DNA from: Sphingomonas sp. LM7
GTDB lineage: Bacteria > Pseudomonadota > Alphaproteobacteria > Sphingomonadales > Sphingomonadaceae
Assembly: GCF_002002925.1 (NCBI RefSeq)
Contig: NZ_CP019511.1
Coordinates: forward strand, 1,798,001 to 1,862,000
Length of the DNA: 64,000 nt
Direction: 5' to 3'
This document shows positions 51,780-59,822 of the stretch, in pieces. The notes under the pieces are model-generated. The model was not told where the DNA came from, ran no database searches, and saw only the letters and a list, made by a program, of their open reading frames with translations. A program made the position numbers and the translations under genes. Numbering within the stretch: the first letter of the stretch is position 1; the number at the start of each line of letters is the position of its first letter.

Positions 51780-52919
51780 ATGACAGGACTTACGCGCCGC
51801 GAGATGCTCGCCGCCACCGCTGCCTGCGCGATCTCGGCCCCCGCCTTCGCGCACGATAGTACATCGCTGCACGGCCTCGCCAAGGCCAAGGGCATGCGCT
51901 TCGGTTCGTGCCTCGCATGGAGCGAGAACGGCGCCGACGCAGGCTCTTTCGCCAACCCGGCCTATGCGGCATTGCTGGAACGCGACTGCGGCATGCTCGT
52001 CCCCGAGAACGAGTTCAAATGGCAGCGCGTACGCCCCGAACCGGGCAAGTTCGATGTCACCCGGTTCGCCGACATGCTCGATTATGCCGAGGCCAAAGGC
52101 ATGGCGATGCGCGGACACACCCTGCTCTGGCACAAGGCGCAATATTTCCCGAAATGGCTGAACGACTATGATTTCGGCGCCAATCCGCGCACCAGCGGCG
52201 AGAAGCTGCTGACGGGCCATATCCGCACGCTCTGCCGGCTCTATGGCGACCGCGTGGTCAGCTTCGACGTAGTCAACGAGACGATCGACCAGACGACTGG
52301 ACTGCAACGCGAGACGTCGCTTTCGAAAGCGTTCGGCGACGCCGATGCGCTCGTCGATCTCGCCTTCCACACCGCGCGCGAGCATGCGCCCAAAAGCGAG
52401 CTGGTCTATAACGACTATATGAACTGGGAGCCCGGCAACGAAAAGCATCGCGCCGGCGTGCTCAATCTGCTCGAGGGATTCCGCAAGCGCAACGTGCCGG
52501 TCGATGCGCTCGGCGTGCAATCGCATATCGGCGTCTATGACCGTGACGTTCGGCGGTCGGCCGCCGGGCAGGAAACCGAATGGCGCCGCTTCCTCGATGC
52601 CGTAACGGCGATGGGCTACAAGCTCGTTGTCACCGAGTTCGACGTCAACGACAAGGGGCTGCCGAGCGACACCAAGGTACGCGACGCGGCGGTCGCCGCC
52701 TATGCCGACGCCTATCTCGAGATCATGTTCGCCTATCCGCAGCTCCGGGATGTGCTGGCTTGGGGGATGTGCGATAAATATGGCTGGCTCAACGGGTTCA
52801 GCCCGCGCGCAGACGGCAGCATCAAGCGCGCCACGCCCTATGACGAGAAATTCCAGCCCAAGCCGCTCTACGATGTCTTCGCCAGGCGCTTTGCCGCGGC
52901 TACGGCGCGCCCGGCCTGA
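51780..52919 (+). CDS. GH10 endo-1,4-beta-xylanase
   Basis: 379-residue exported xylanase with a twin-arginine-like leader (LTRREMLAATAACAISAPAFA). The (beta/alpha)8 fold carries the acid/base Glu167 in FDVVNETID and the nucleophile Glu286 in VVTEFDVND, plus GHTLLWH and VQSHIG. It would cut the xylan backbone or large imported xylo-oligomers. The start follows AGGAGAGC. It lies 121 bases after ManD on the same strand and is probably under the same control. Confidence 0.93.
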   Translation: MTGLTRREMLAATAACAISAPAFAHDSTSLHGLAKAKGMRFGSCLAWSENGADAGSFANPAYAALLERDCGMLVPENEFKWQRVRPEPGKFDVTRFADMLDYAEAKGMAMRGHTLLWHKAQYFPKWLNDYDFGANPRTSGEKLLTGHIRTLCRLYGDRVVSFDVVNETIDQTTGLQRETSLSKAFGDADALVDLAFHTAREHAPKSELVYNDYMNWEPGNEKHRAGVLNLLEGFRKRNVPVDALGVQSHIGVYDRDVRRSAAGQETEWRRFLDAVTAMGYKLVVTEFDVNDKGLPSDTKVRDAAVAAYADAYLEIMFAYPQLRDVLAWGMCDKYGWLNGFSPRADGSIKRATPYDEKFQPKPLYDVFARRFAAATARPA

Positions 52920-53006
52920 ACATTCTGCCAGACTAGCTGCCGTTCAGAAAAGCGGTGCTACGCCGACAAAGCGCCAGTAAAGGGGGCGCCCAAGGGAGAG
53001 CCGGCA

Positions 53007-54017
53007 ATGGCCGCGGCGGCCGCGACAGGAAGTGCTTCGCTGGAGACGCTGCTCGCAGAGGGCGGGCTCGACGTGTCCGCTCTGCACCGGCTCGCCGACA
53101 TGCTGGTATCCAGCCACGCCGCCGCCGCCACCGGTCCGGGCGCGGGTTTCCTCGCTCGAATCGAGCAGCTCGCAGCCTCGGACAGCCAGCGCAGAGAATT
53201 GCCTCGCCAGCTCCCGCATCTCCAGCGCCGTGCTGGCGGCAAGCGCGTACGTCAGCTGCCCTCCGGCACGCCGCAGGACATCCTATACGACCTTGCCGGG
53301 CGTCTGGCGGAACTCGCGCAACGCGGCCTCGCGACCGAGGCCAATATCGTCGCCAACCGCTATCTCGACCTGGCGCCGCAGGGCGCTACGGGCTGGGCCA
53401 CGCTGCCGCTGTTTTTGTCGTTGCGCGCGGCAGAAGCCGGCGACACCGCGCTCGCCGACGCCGCGCTCGCGCCCTCCCTACCCCGCCTCGTTGCGATCGG
53501 CGGCCTATCAGGCACGGGCAAATCGACACTTTCGCGCCTGCTTGGCGCACGACTGGGGCGATCCCCGGGCGCTCGCGTCCTGCGATCCGATGTATTCCGT
53601 AAGCGGTTGGCCGGGCTGGCACCGGAAACCCGGCTGCCACCCGCGCATTATACCCGGCACAGCGACGAGAAGACCTATGAGGCATTGTTCGAGTCCGCCT
53701 ATGACCACCTCGCCTGCGGGAGCTCGGTGATCCTCGACGCCGTGTTCATCAGCCGCAGCGAACGCGACGTGGCAGAGGCGCTCGCCTATCGCCTCGACGT
53801 GCCGTTCACCGGCATCTGGCTCGAAGCGCCAGAGCGGGATCGCATCGCGCGAGTCGCTGCGCGCAACGGCGATGCCTCCGACGCGACGCCCGAAGTAGTG
53901 CGCGAGCAATCGCGCCTGTCGATCGGCGAACTGTCGGGCTGGCACCGGATGCGGGTCAACCGGCCGCTCGCGCTGATCATCCCCGCCGCACGCGCGGTGC
54001 TCGAGCGGCGGCGCTGA
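53007..54017 (+). CDS. P-loop kinase with eroded phosphotransferase-like N-terminus
   Basis: 336-residue protein. The C-terminal half (about 165-330) is an AAA_33-type small-molecule kinase domain with Walker A IGGLSGTGKS, then LRSDVFRKRLAGL and 'HYTRHSDEKTYEAL'. The N-terminal 160 residues resemble part of the aminoglycoside-phosphotransferase-like domain fused to such kinases in proteins of about 500 residues (FLSLRAA before the kinase, 'DILYDLAGRLAEL'). The HGDxH catalytic loop and the start of that domain are missing. It may be an internally deleted derivative whose kinase half still works. The ATG follows AGGGAGAG. pfkB follows two bases after the stop. Confidence 0.7.
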   Translation: MAAAAATGSASLETLLAEGGLDVSALHRLADMLVSSHAAAATGPGAGFLARIEQLAASDSQRRELPRQLPHLQRRAGGKRVRQLPSGTPQDILYDLAGRLAELAQRGLATEANIVANRYLDLAPQGATGWATLPLFLSLRAAEAGDTALADAALAPSLPRLVAIGGLSGTGKSTLSRLLGARLGRSPGARVLRSDVFRKRLAGLAPETRLPPAHYTRHSDEKTYEALFESAYDHLACGSSVILDAVFISRSERDVAEALAYRLDVPFTGIWLEAPERDRIARVAARNGDASDATPEVVREQSRLSIGELSGWHRMRVNRPLALIIPAARAVLERRR

Positions 54018-54019
54018 AC

Positions 54020-54973
54020 ATGGCGAAGATCGCTACCCTGACGCTCAATCCGGCGCTCGACGTATCGACGCGGACCGACAAGCTCCGGCCCACCCACAAG
54101 CTCCGCTGCACCCCGCCGCGTTTCGAGCCCGGAGGCGGCGGGATCAATGTCGCCCGGGTAGTCCATGCGCTGGGCGGCGACGTGACCGCGGTATTTCCCT
54201 GTGGCGGCGGGGCCGGCGCCACCTTCGAGAAGCTGCTGCGCGAAACCGGCGTGCCGATCACCCCGGTGCCGATCGCCGGGACCACGCGTGAGAGCTTCAC
54301 GGTCGACGAGGAGGACAGCAACGAGCAATATCGGTTCGTACTGCCGGGGCCGTCGCTCACCGAGGATGAGCTGGCCAAGCTGCTGGACACGCTCGAATCG
54401 TTGGACGGGCCCCCTGCCTATCTGATCGCCAGCGGCAGCCTGCCGCCCGATTGCGATCCTAACATCTTCCGGCGTCTATGCGCGCTGTGCGGCAAGATCG
54501 GCGCGCGGTTCGTCGTCGATACGTCGGGTGATGCACTCGCCGCTGTCGAAGGCAGCTGCGCTTGGCTGATCAAGCCGAGCCTGCGCGAAGTGGAGGAGTT
54601 GGTCGGTCGAAAACTTGCCAGCGAGGCCGACGAATGCGCAGCCGCGCGCGAACTGCTCGAACGCGGCTTCGCCGACGTGATCCTGGTGTCGCTCGCCGAG
54701 CGCGGCGCGCTGCTCGTCTCCGAAGGGATCGAGCTGCGCATGCCCGCGATCGAAGTGCCGATCGGCAGCGCCGTGGGTGCCGGCGATTCGATGGTCGCCG
54801 GGTTCACGCTGGCGCACGCTATTGGCAAGAGCTTGGAGGACGCCCTGCGCTACGGCATCGCCGCGGGCGCCGCAGCATTGCTCACCCCCGGCACCGAGCT
54901 GGCTCGACGCGAGGATGTCGAGCGACTCTACTCCGCGGCTTCGACTAGGGGCTCGGCGCAGAACAGCGCGTGA
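54020..54973 (+). CDS. PfkB family sugar-phosphate kinase, Pfk-2-like
   Basis: 317-residue ribokinase-fold enzyme close in pattern to E. coli 6-phosphofructokinase isozyme 2: TLTLNPALDVSTRTDKLRPT, KLRCTPPRFEPGGGGINVAR, EQYRFVLPGPSL, ASGSLPP and the catalytic GAGDSMVAGF. It starts two bases after the kinase stop. Its 3' end overlaps the convergent ArsR gene by 46 bases. The substrate could be fructose-6-phosphate, fructose-1-phosphate or tagatose-6-phosphate. Confidence 0.82.
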   Translation: MAKIATLTLNPALDVSTRTDKLRPTHKLRCTPPRFEPGGGGINVARVVHALGGDVTAVFPCGGGAGATFEKLLRETGVPITPVPIAGTTRESFTVDEEDSNEQYRFVLPGPSLTEDELAKLLDTLESLDGPPAYLIASGSLPPDCDPNIFRRLCALCGKIGARFVVDTSGDALAAVEGSCAWLIKPSLREVEELVGRKLASEADECAAARELLERGFADVILVSLAERGALLVSEGIELRMPAIEVPIGSAVGAGDSMVAGFTLAHAIGKSLEDALRYGIAAGAAALLTPGTELARREDVERLYSAASTRGSAQNSA

Positions 54974-55230
54974 AGCGATTCGAGCATGCGCTTCGCCTCC
55001 GCGCTCGCCAGCGAATAGAAGATCATCTGGCCCGAACGGCGGGCAGCGACCATGCCTTCGCGACGGAGCAGCGCGAGCTGTTGCGACACGGCAGTATCGC
55101 GCGCGCCGGTGAGCCTTGCGAGCTCGCCGACGGACTTTTCGCCATCCCATAAATGGCACAACAGCAACAGGCGGCTACGACCCGACAGCGCCTTGAGGAA
55201 TAGCGACGCGCGGTCGATTTCAGCAATCAT
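54928..55230 (-). CDS. ArsR family transcriptional regulator
   Basis: 100-residue winged-helix repressor: FLKALSGRSRLLLLCHLWDG, then KSVGELARLTGARDTAVSQQ and LALLRREGMVAARRSGQMIF. No cysteine-rich metal site is evident in the recognition helix, so the signal is probably not arsenite. The frame stays open upstream for 28 codons to a TTG; the ATG used here lacks a good ribosome-binding site, so the start is uncertain. Its 3' end overlaps pfkB on the other strand. Confidence 0.78.
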   Translation of the reverse strand: MIAEIDRASLFLKALSGRSRLLLLCHLWDGEKSVGELARLTGARDTAVSQQLALLRREGMVAARRSGQMIFYSLASAEAKRMLESLHALFCAEPLVEAAE

Positions 55231-55417
55231 TTGGTCTTTCACGGCGCGCACCGCTATGCCCGGAATGCGTTTGTTGCAACCGCTATCGATCGGATTCGGA
55301 ACGGATTTCGACAAGAAATCGTCGTTGCACGAAACGCAATCGCGAAAGTTCGGCAGTTGGAAACCGGTAGCAGCCTTCCCAGCTTTAGCGACAATACCCT
55401 CTGAGACTGACGTACAA

Positions 55418-56011
55418 ATGCCCCTCCTCGCGCCCGACCTGTTCGGTGCCCCTCACCTGCCCGGACTCGGCTCCCGCGACGCTCTCGTCACACCTGATGA
55501 GGAGCAGCGGCTGATTGACGCAATCGACGGTCTCGATCTGCATCCGTTCCGGTTCCAGGGATGGCTCGGCAAGCGGCTGACGACGAGCTTCGGCTGGCGC
55601 TACGACTTCGACGACGCCAGCTTCACCCAGGGGACGCCACTCCCCGAATGGCTGCTCCCATTGCGCGGCCAGGCGGCGGGCTTCGCGGGCCTCCTGCCCG
55701 GCGATCTCGAGCATGCGCTGGTGACACGCTATGATCCCGGCGCCGGGATCGGCTGGCACAAGGACCGTCCGGTGTTCGAGCATGTCATCGGCGTCTCGCT
55801 GGGCAACCCGGCGACGCTGCGCTTCCGCCGGCGCCGCCCGGGCGGGTTCGATCGTTTCGCCGCGCCGCTGGCGCCGCGATCGGTCTATCACCTCACCGGC
55901 GCAGCGCGGCACGAATGGGAGCACAGCATCGCGCCGATGGAGGCGCCGCGTTGGTCGATCACCTTTCGCAGCCTGTCCGACAAGGGCCGCGCGATCAGTT
56001 CTGCGTCCTGA
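55418..56011 (+). CDS. AlkB-like 2-oxoglutarate/Fe(II) dioxygenase
   Basis: 197-residue predicted DNA/RNA dealkylation repair enzyme. The double-stranded beta-helix carries the iron ligands His114 and Asp116 (IGWHKDRPVF) and His169 (HEWEHSIAP), with the 2-oxoglutarate-binding RWSITFR at 178-184. 'DPGAGIGWHKD' and 'SLGNPATLRFRRR' are family motifs. It is unrelated to the xylan genes and its stop overlaps the convergent MFS gene by 17 bases. Confidence 0.88.
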   Translation: MPLLAPDLFGAPHLPGLGSRDALVTPDEEQRLIDAIDGLDLHPFRFQGWLGKRLTTSFGWRYDFDDASFTQGTPLPEWLLPLRGQAAGFAGLLPGDLEHALVTRYDPGAGIGWHKDRPVFEHVIGVSLGNPATLRFRRRRPGGFDRFAAPLAPRSVYHLTGAARHEWEHSIAPMEAPRWSITFRSLSDKGRAISSAS

Positions 56012-57206
56012 TCGTCATCGCCGCGGCGCCCCCGGCCAGCACGCCGAGAGCGAGCACCAGCAGCCAGGGCGCATAGCCCATTTTGTCCGGGCTGAGCGCC
56101 AGCGCAAGCAGCGGCGCGACCATCGCCGGCAGCGTGTTGGTCAGATTGAGGATGCCCAGATCCCGGCCGCGATGTCCCGGCGAGGGCAGCAGCTGCATCG
56201 CCAACGCCGATTGCAGCGCGAGGAACACCGACATCCCCGCGGTGGCGGCGCCGAAGCCCAGCGTCGCCATGGGCCAGCTATGCGCGCTCGACATGAGCGC
56301 CAGTCCGCCCGCCATGATCACCGCCGACACGACGAGGAACGGCTTGCGCTGCATCACCCGGTCCGAGAGGCGACCCGCGGCAATCGTCAGCAGCAGCGCG
56401 ACGATCGTCACCACGGCGAAAATCCCCGCCACGCCTTCGCTGGCGGCCTCTGCGCCGCCCTTTTCGGGCATCTTCTGACCGAGCACCGCGAGGAAATAGA
56501 ACAGCCCGAAGGTCGACAGCCCGTTGCCGGCGATCTGGACCAGCACCCGGGCGATCCAGATCCGCGCAAAATCGGCACGGCGGCGGACGCGGAGTGCGGG
56601 CGGTGGTTCGGGCAGCGGATCTCGCCGCTCGCGCAGCAGCAGGATCAGCGGCAACACCAGCAACGCAATGATCCCGCAGAGCAGCGCATAGCGTACGCCC
56701 TCCGGGCCCACCCCGCGCAGCGTCACGGCCACTGCGACCAGCGAGGAAAACGGATGCGCCGCGCCCATCAGGCCGGCGACCAGCCCCTTCTGCGCATCGG
56801 GCACTTCGTCGGCCATGATCGCCCCGACGGGTGCGAACATCATGTTGATCGCGATCTGCAGCAGTGCCACCGCGCCGAGCATCGCCGCGCCGGTGCTGCT
56901 CCAGTGAAACAACGTATAACCGAGGATCAGCAGGCCCAGCCCGCCAAGGATCCATGGCCGTCGCGTACCCCGCCGGCGATAGGTCCGGTCGCTGAGCATG
57001 CCGAAGACGAGGTTGGCAACACTGGCCATCGCCGCCCCGCCCAAAGCCGCCGCGCTGAGCAGCGCGACGCGGTTTTCGGCATCGGCGACGGCGGTCACCT
57101 TGAGCGGGAGCAGCACCGATACGAAGGGGATGAAGCTGACGAAAAGCCCGGCATAAGCAAGCGCATAGAGCAGGATGAAGCCGCGGCCTGGCGAAGTGAA
57201 ATGCAT
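55995..57206 (-). CDS. MFS transporter of the second receptor module
   Basis: 403-residue inner-membrane transporter with 12 predicted helices. Typical MFS loops are seen after helix 2 (SDRTYRRRGTRRPWILGGLG) and after helix 8 (GRLSDRVMQRKPFLVVSAVI). The pattern resembles GPH/SLC45-like sugar porters, a common partner of TonB receptors in this order. The start ATG at 57206 is chosen because the hydrophobic region begins soon after; no clear ribosome-binding site is seen. It lies 34 bases after the LacI stop, so it ends the hal4-hal3-lacI-MFS operon. Confidence 0.8.
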   Translation of the reverse strand: MHFTSPGRGFILLYALAYAGLFVSFIPFVSVLLPLKVTAVADAENRVALLSAAALGGAAMASVANLVFGMLSDRTYRRRGTRRPWILGGLGLLILGYTLFHWSSTGAAMLGAVALLQIAINMMFAPVGAIMADEVPDAQKGLVAGLMGAAHPFSSLVAVAVTLRGVGPEGVRYALLCGIIALLVLPLILLLRERRDPLPEPPPALRVRRRADFARIWIARVLVQIAGNGLSTFGLFYFLAVLGQKMPEKGGAEAASEGVAGIFAVVTIVALLLTIAAGRLSDRVMQRKPFLVVSAVIMAGGLALMSSAHSWPMATLGFGAATAGMSVFLALQSALAMQLLPSPGHRGRDLGILNLTNTLPAMVAPLLALALSPDKMGYAPWLLVLALGVLAGGAAAMTIRTQN

Positions 57207-57240
57207 GGACGCGCGACCATCGGCGCGCCCCTCATCCAAG

Positions 57241-58290
57241 TCAACGCGGCGGCGCAGTCGAATCCCGAACGATGAAGTCGAACGGCAGCAAATGCCGGCC
57301 ATTACCTTCGAGACCCTTGGCCTTGCCTTCGATCAGCAGCTCGGCCGCCTTGGCGGTCATCGCCGCGATCGGCTGGCGGATCGCGGTCAGCGAGGGCACG
57401 CTCATCCGCACCGTCGGCGTGTCGTCGAAGCTGACGACCGAAAGGTCGCCCGGCACCACAAAGCCCAGCGGCGGCGCGGCATGCAGCACGCCCAGCGCCA
57501 TTTCGTCGCTGCTCGCGAGCACCGCAGTCGGCGGCGTGTCGAGCTTAGCGAGAGCCGCCATCGCGCGCGTACCCGCTTCGTAAGTGAAGTCGCCGGGCTG
57601 GAGATATTCGGGTCGGATGGTCAGCCCCTTGCTCTCGATCGCCCCGCGAAAGCCGCGGAGGCGATCGCCGCTGATCGCATATTCGGGATGGCCCTCGACA
57701 TAGGCGATGCGAGTGTGGCCAAGATCGAGCAGATATTTGGTCGCAGCGCGCGCAGCGGCCTCGTCGTCCATATAGACTGCGCAGCCCTCGCCCTCGCGAC
57801 GCGAACCGAGCCGCGCGAAGTTCAGGCCGTTGCGGTGGAGCAGTTCGGTGATCCGCGCATCGTCGCTATGCGGCGGAGTCAGGATCACGCCGTCCGGGTG
57901 CAACGCGGAGATCGCCGCCTGGACCTGCGTCTCCAGTTCGTCGGAGTGTGAGTCGACCAGCTCGAACAACATGCGATAGCCATGCTCGGCGCATTTGAGC
58001 ATGCCGCCATACAGCATCTGATCGACCCAGTCGTTGCCGCGCCGCGATTCCCAGCCTTCGAGGGTCGGACGGCGATCGTTGAAGGCGAGCACCAGATAGG
58101 AGCGCGATCCGCCCAGCCGCCGTGCGGCGAGGCTGGGGACATAGCCCAGCTTGTTGACGGCGTTCATCACCCGCTCGCGCATCGCCGGGGTGACGTTGGG
58201 TCCGTCATTGATGACGCGCGACACCGTCTGGAACGAGACTCCCGCCTCGGCCGCGACGTGCTTGATCGTGATCGCGCCGGTCTTCAGCAT
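57241..58290 (-). CDS. LacI family transcriptional regulator of the second module
   Basis: 349-residue regulator. The helix-turn-helix is ITIKHVAAEAGVSFQTVSRV (about 8-28), with the hinge helix YVPSLAARRLGG. The sensor domain has LDLGHTRIAYVEGHPEYAIS, VLASSDEMALGVLHA and DLSVVSFDDTPTVRMSVPSL. The recognition-helix residues differ from the first LacI protein (SFQT against SAMT), so it probably reads a different operator. Its ATG overlaps the halogenase stop by one base (TGATG). It likely controls this operon. Confidence 0.86.
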   Translation of the reverse strand: MLKTGAITIKHVAAEAGVSFQTVSRVINDGPNVTPAMRERVMNAVNKLGYVPSLAARRLGGSRSYLVLAFNDRRPTLEGWESRRGNDWVDQMLYGGMLKCAEHGYRMLFELVDSHSDELETQVQAAISALHPDGVILTPPHSDDARITELLHRNGLNFARLGSRREGEGCAVYMDDEAAARAATKYLLDLGHTRIAYVEGHPEYAISGDRLRGFRGAIESKGLTIRPEYLQPGDFTYEAGTRAMAALAKLDTPPTAVLASSDEMALGVLHAAPPLGFVVPGDLSVVSFDDTPTVRMSVPSLTAIRQPIAAMTAKAAELLIEGKAKGLEGNGRHLLPFDFIVRDSTAPPR

Positions 58291-59822
58291 CAGCGCGCAG
58301 GCTTGCCGAGATCGACGGCATCGGCGCGGCAATGCGCGTCGATGAATTCCTGATGCGTCGGAAGCGTGCCCACCACCTGCGCCAGCTGCGCGCGGACCTG
58401 GCTCATGCCTTCGAATAGCCACGCCTCGTCGATGCGATCGACCAGCGGGTGATAGGTCGCCGGGTGGATGCCCATGCCTTCCAGCACCGAATGCCAGCTG
58501 ACCGCGCGAAACAGCTCGTCCATGCCCTCACGCAGCACGCCGTTGACGCGGAACAGCTCGATCCGCGCCTGCAGGCTGTCGGGCAGCGTCATGTCACGAC
58601 ACTTGCGCCAGAACGGCGTGTCGTCGCGCTGCGTGGCGCAATAGTGGAGCACGATGAAATCGCGGATCTCGGTATAGTCCGCGGTCATACGGCGATTATA
58701 TTCGTCCGCCAGCCGCGGGTTGCAGTGCCGGTCGGGCAGATAGCGGAAGAAGAAATCCATGCCCCGATAGACCAGGTGGATCGCCGTCGATTCGAGCGGC
58801 TCGATGAACCCTGACGCGAGCCCGAGCGACAATACGTTCTTGTGCCAGATCTTGTCCCGTACGCCGGTCTTGAACGGCACCACTATCGGCCCGGCGACCA
58901 CGTCGCCCTCGACCTGATCGAGCAGGGTGCGCGTTGCCTCGTCATCCGACAGGAATTCGCTGCAGAAGACGTGACCGTTGCCGGTCCGATGCTGGAGCGG
59001 GATGCGCCAGCGCCAGCCATAATCCTGCGCTTGGGCAAGCGTATAGGGTCGCGGCGGGCCGACATTCTGCGTTTGCGCAGCGATCGCGCGGTCGCAGAAC
59101 AGCCATTCGGACCAGTCCTCATATCCCACGCCGAACGCCTTCTCGATCAGCACCGCGCGAAAGCCCGAGCAGTCGATGAAGAAATCGGCGGTGACCTCGC
59201 GGCCGTCCTTGAGCACGAGCGTGTCGACGAAACCGCGGTCGTCGAGGCGGACGTCCGAGACGATGCCTTCGGTGCGCTTGACGCCCCGCGCCTCGGCATG
59301 GCCGCGCAGGAACTGGGCGACCCGCTTGGCATCGACATGAAGCGCATAGGCCGCGCCGCCGACCGGCGTCTTCTGCGCCTTGAACGGCAGCATGAAGCGA
59401 CCGTCCTTCGCCATCGCCGCGGCGGGCGCGAAGTCCATCAGCCCGAACGGCTGTCCGCTGCGCTTGGCCTTGAGCCAGCACTGATAGAATTCGCTGAGCT
59501 CGACCGGCTGGCCGATCGATCCGAAGGGGTGGAAATAGCTTTCACCCTTCTTGTGCCAATCCTCGAACTCGATGCCGAGCTTGAAGCTCGCCTGCGTCGC
59601 GCGGACGAACTCCTGCTCGTTGATACCCAGCTTGGCGATCAGCTCCATGAACGGCGGGATCGTGCTTTCGCCGACGCCGATCGTGCCGATATCGTCGCTC
59701 TCGATCAGTTCGATCTCGAAGAGCTTGCCTTTGAAATGCTCGGCCATCACCGCGGCGGCGATCCACCCGGCGGTGCCGCCGCCGACGATGCAAACCTTCC
59801 GAAGCGCGTCGGTAGCCCTCAT
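58290..59822 (-). CDS. Tryptophan-halogenase family FAD protein 3
   Basis: 510-residue halogenase homologue: FAD motif GGGTAGW at 14-20, catalytic-type Lys81 (RATQASFKLGIEF), WRWRIP in the middle and FIEPLESTAI near 345. Among the four it is the one with the substitution WRW for WQW and an 'HLVYRGMDFFFRYLPDRHCN' segment replacing the usual 'LIQSGISRLL'. Its start overlaps the hal4 stop by four bases and its stop overlaps lacI by one base. Confidence 0.86.
   Translation of the reverse strand: MRATDALRKVCIVGGGTAGWIAAAVMAEHFKGKLFEIELIESDDIGTIGVGESTIPPFMELIAKLGINEQEFVRATQASFKLGIEFEDWHKKGESYFHPFGSIGQPVELSEFYQCWLKAKRSGQPFGLMDFAPAAAMAKDGRFMLPFKAQKTPVGGAAYALHVDAKRVAQFLRGHAEARGVKRTEGIVSDVRLDDRGFVDTLVLKDGREVTADFFIDCSGFRAVLIEKAFGVGYEDWSEWLFCDRAIAAQTQNVGPPRPYTLAQAQDYGWRWRIPLQHRTGNGHVFCSEFLSDDEATRTLLDQVEGDVVAGPIVVPFKTGVRDKIWHKNVLSLGLASGFIEPLESTAIHLVYRGMDFFFRYLPDRHCNPRLADEYNRRMTADYTEIRDFIVLHYCATQRDDTPFWRKCRDMTLPDSLQARIELFRVNGVLREGMDELFRAVSWHSVLEGMGIHPATYHPLVDRIDEAWLFEGMSQVRAQLAQVVGTLPTHQEFIDAHCRADAVDLGKPAR

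Noticed and set aside
53032..53730. Frameshift that would restore a full phosphotransferase domain upstream of the P-loop kinase
   Set aside because: The alternative frames were read for the missing HGDxH and DxxD motifs and contain none, so a deletion rather than a frameshift is more likely.
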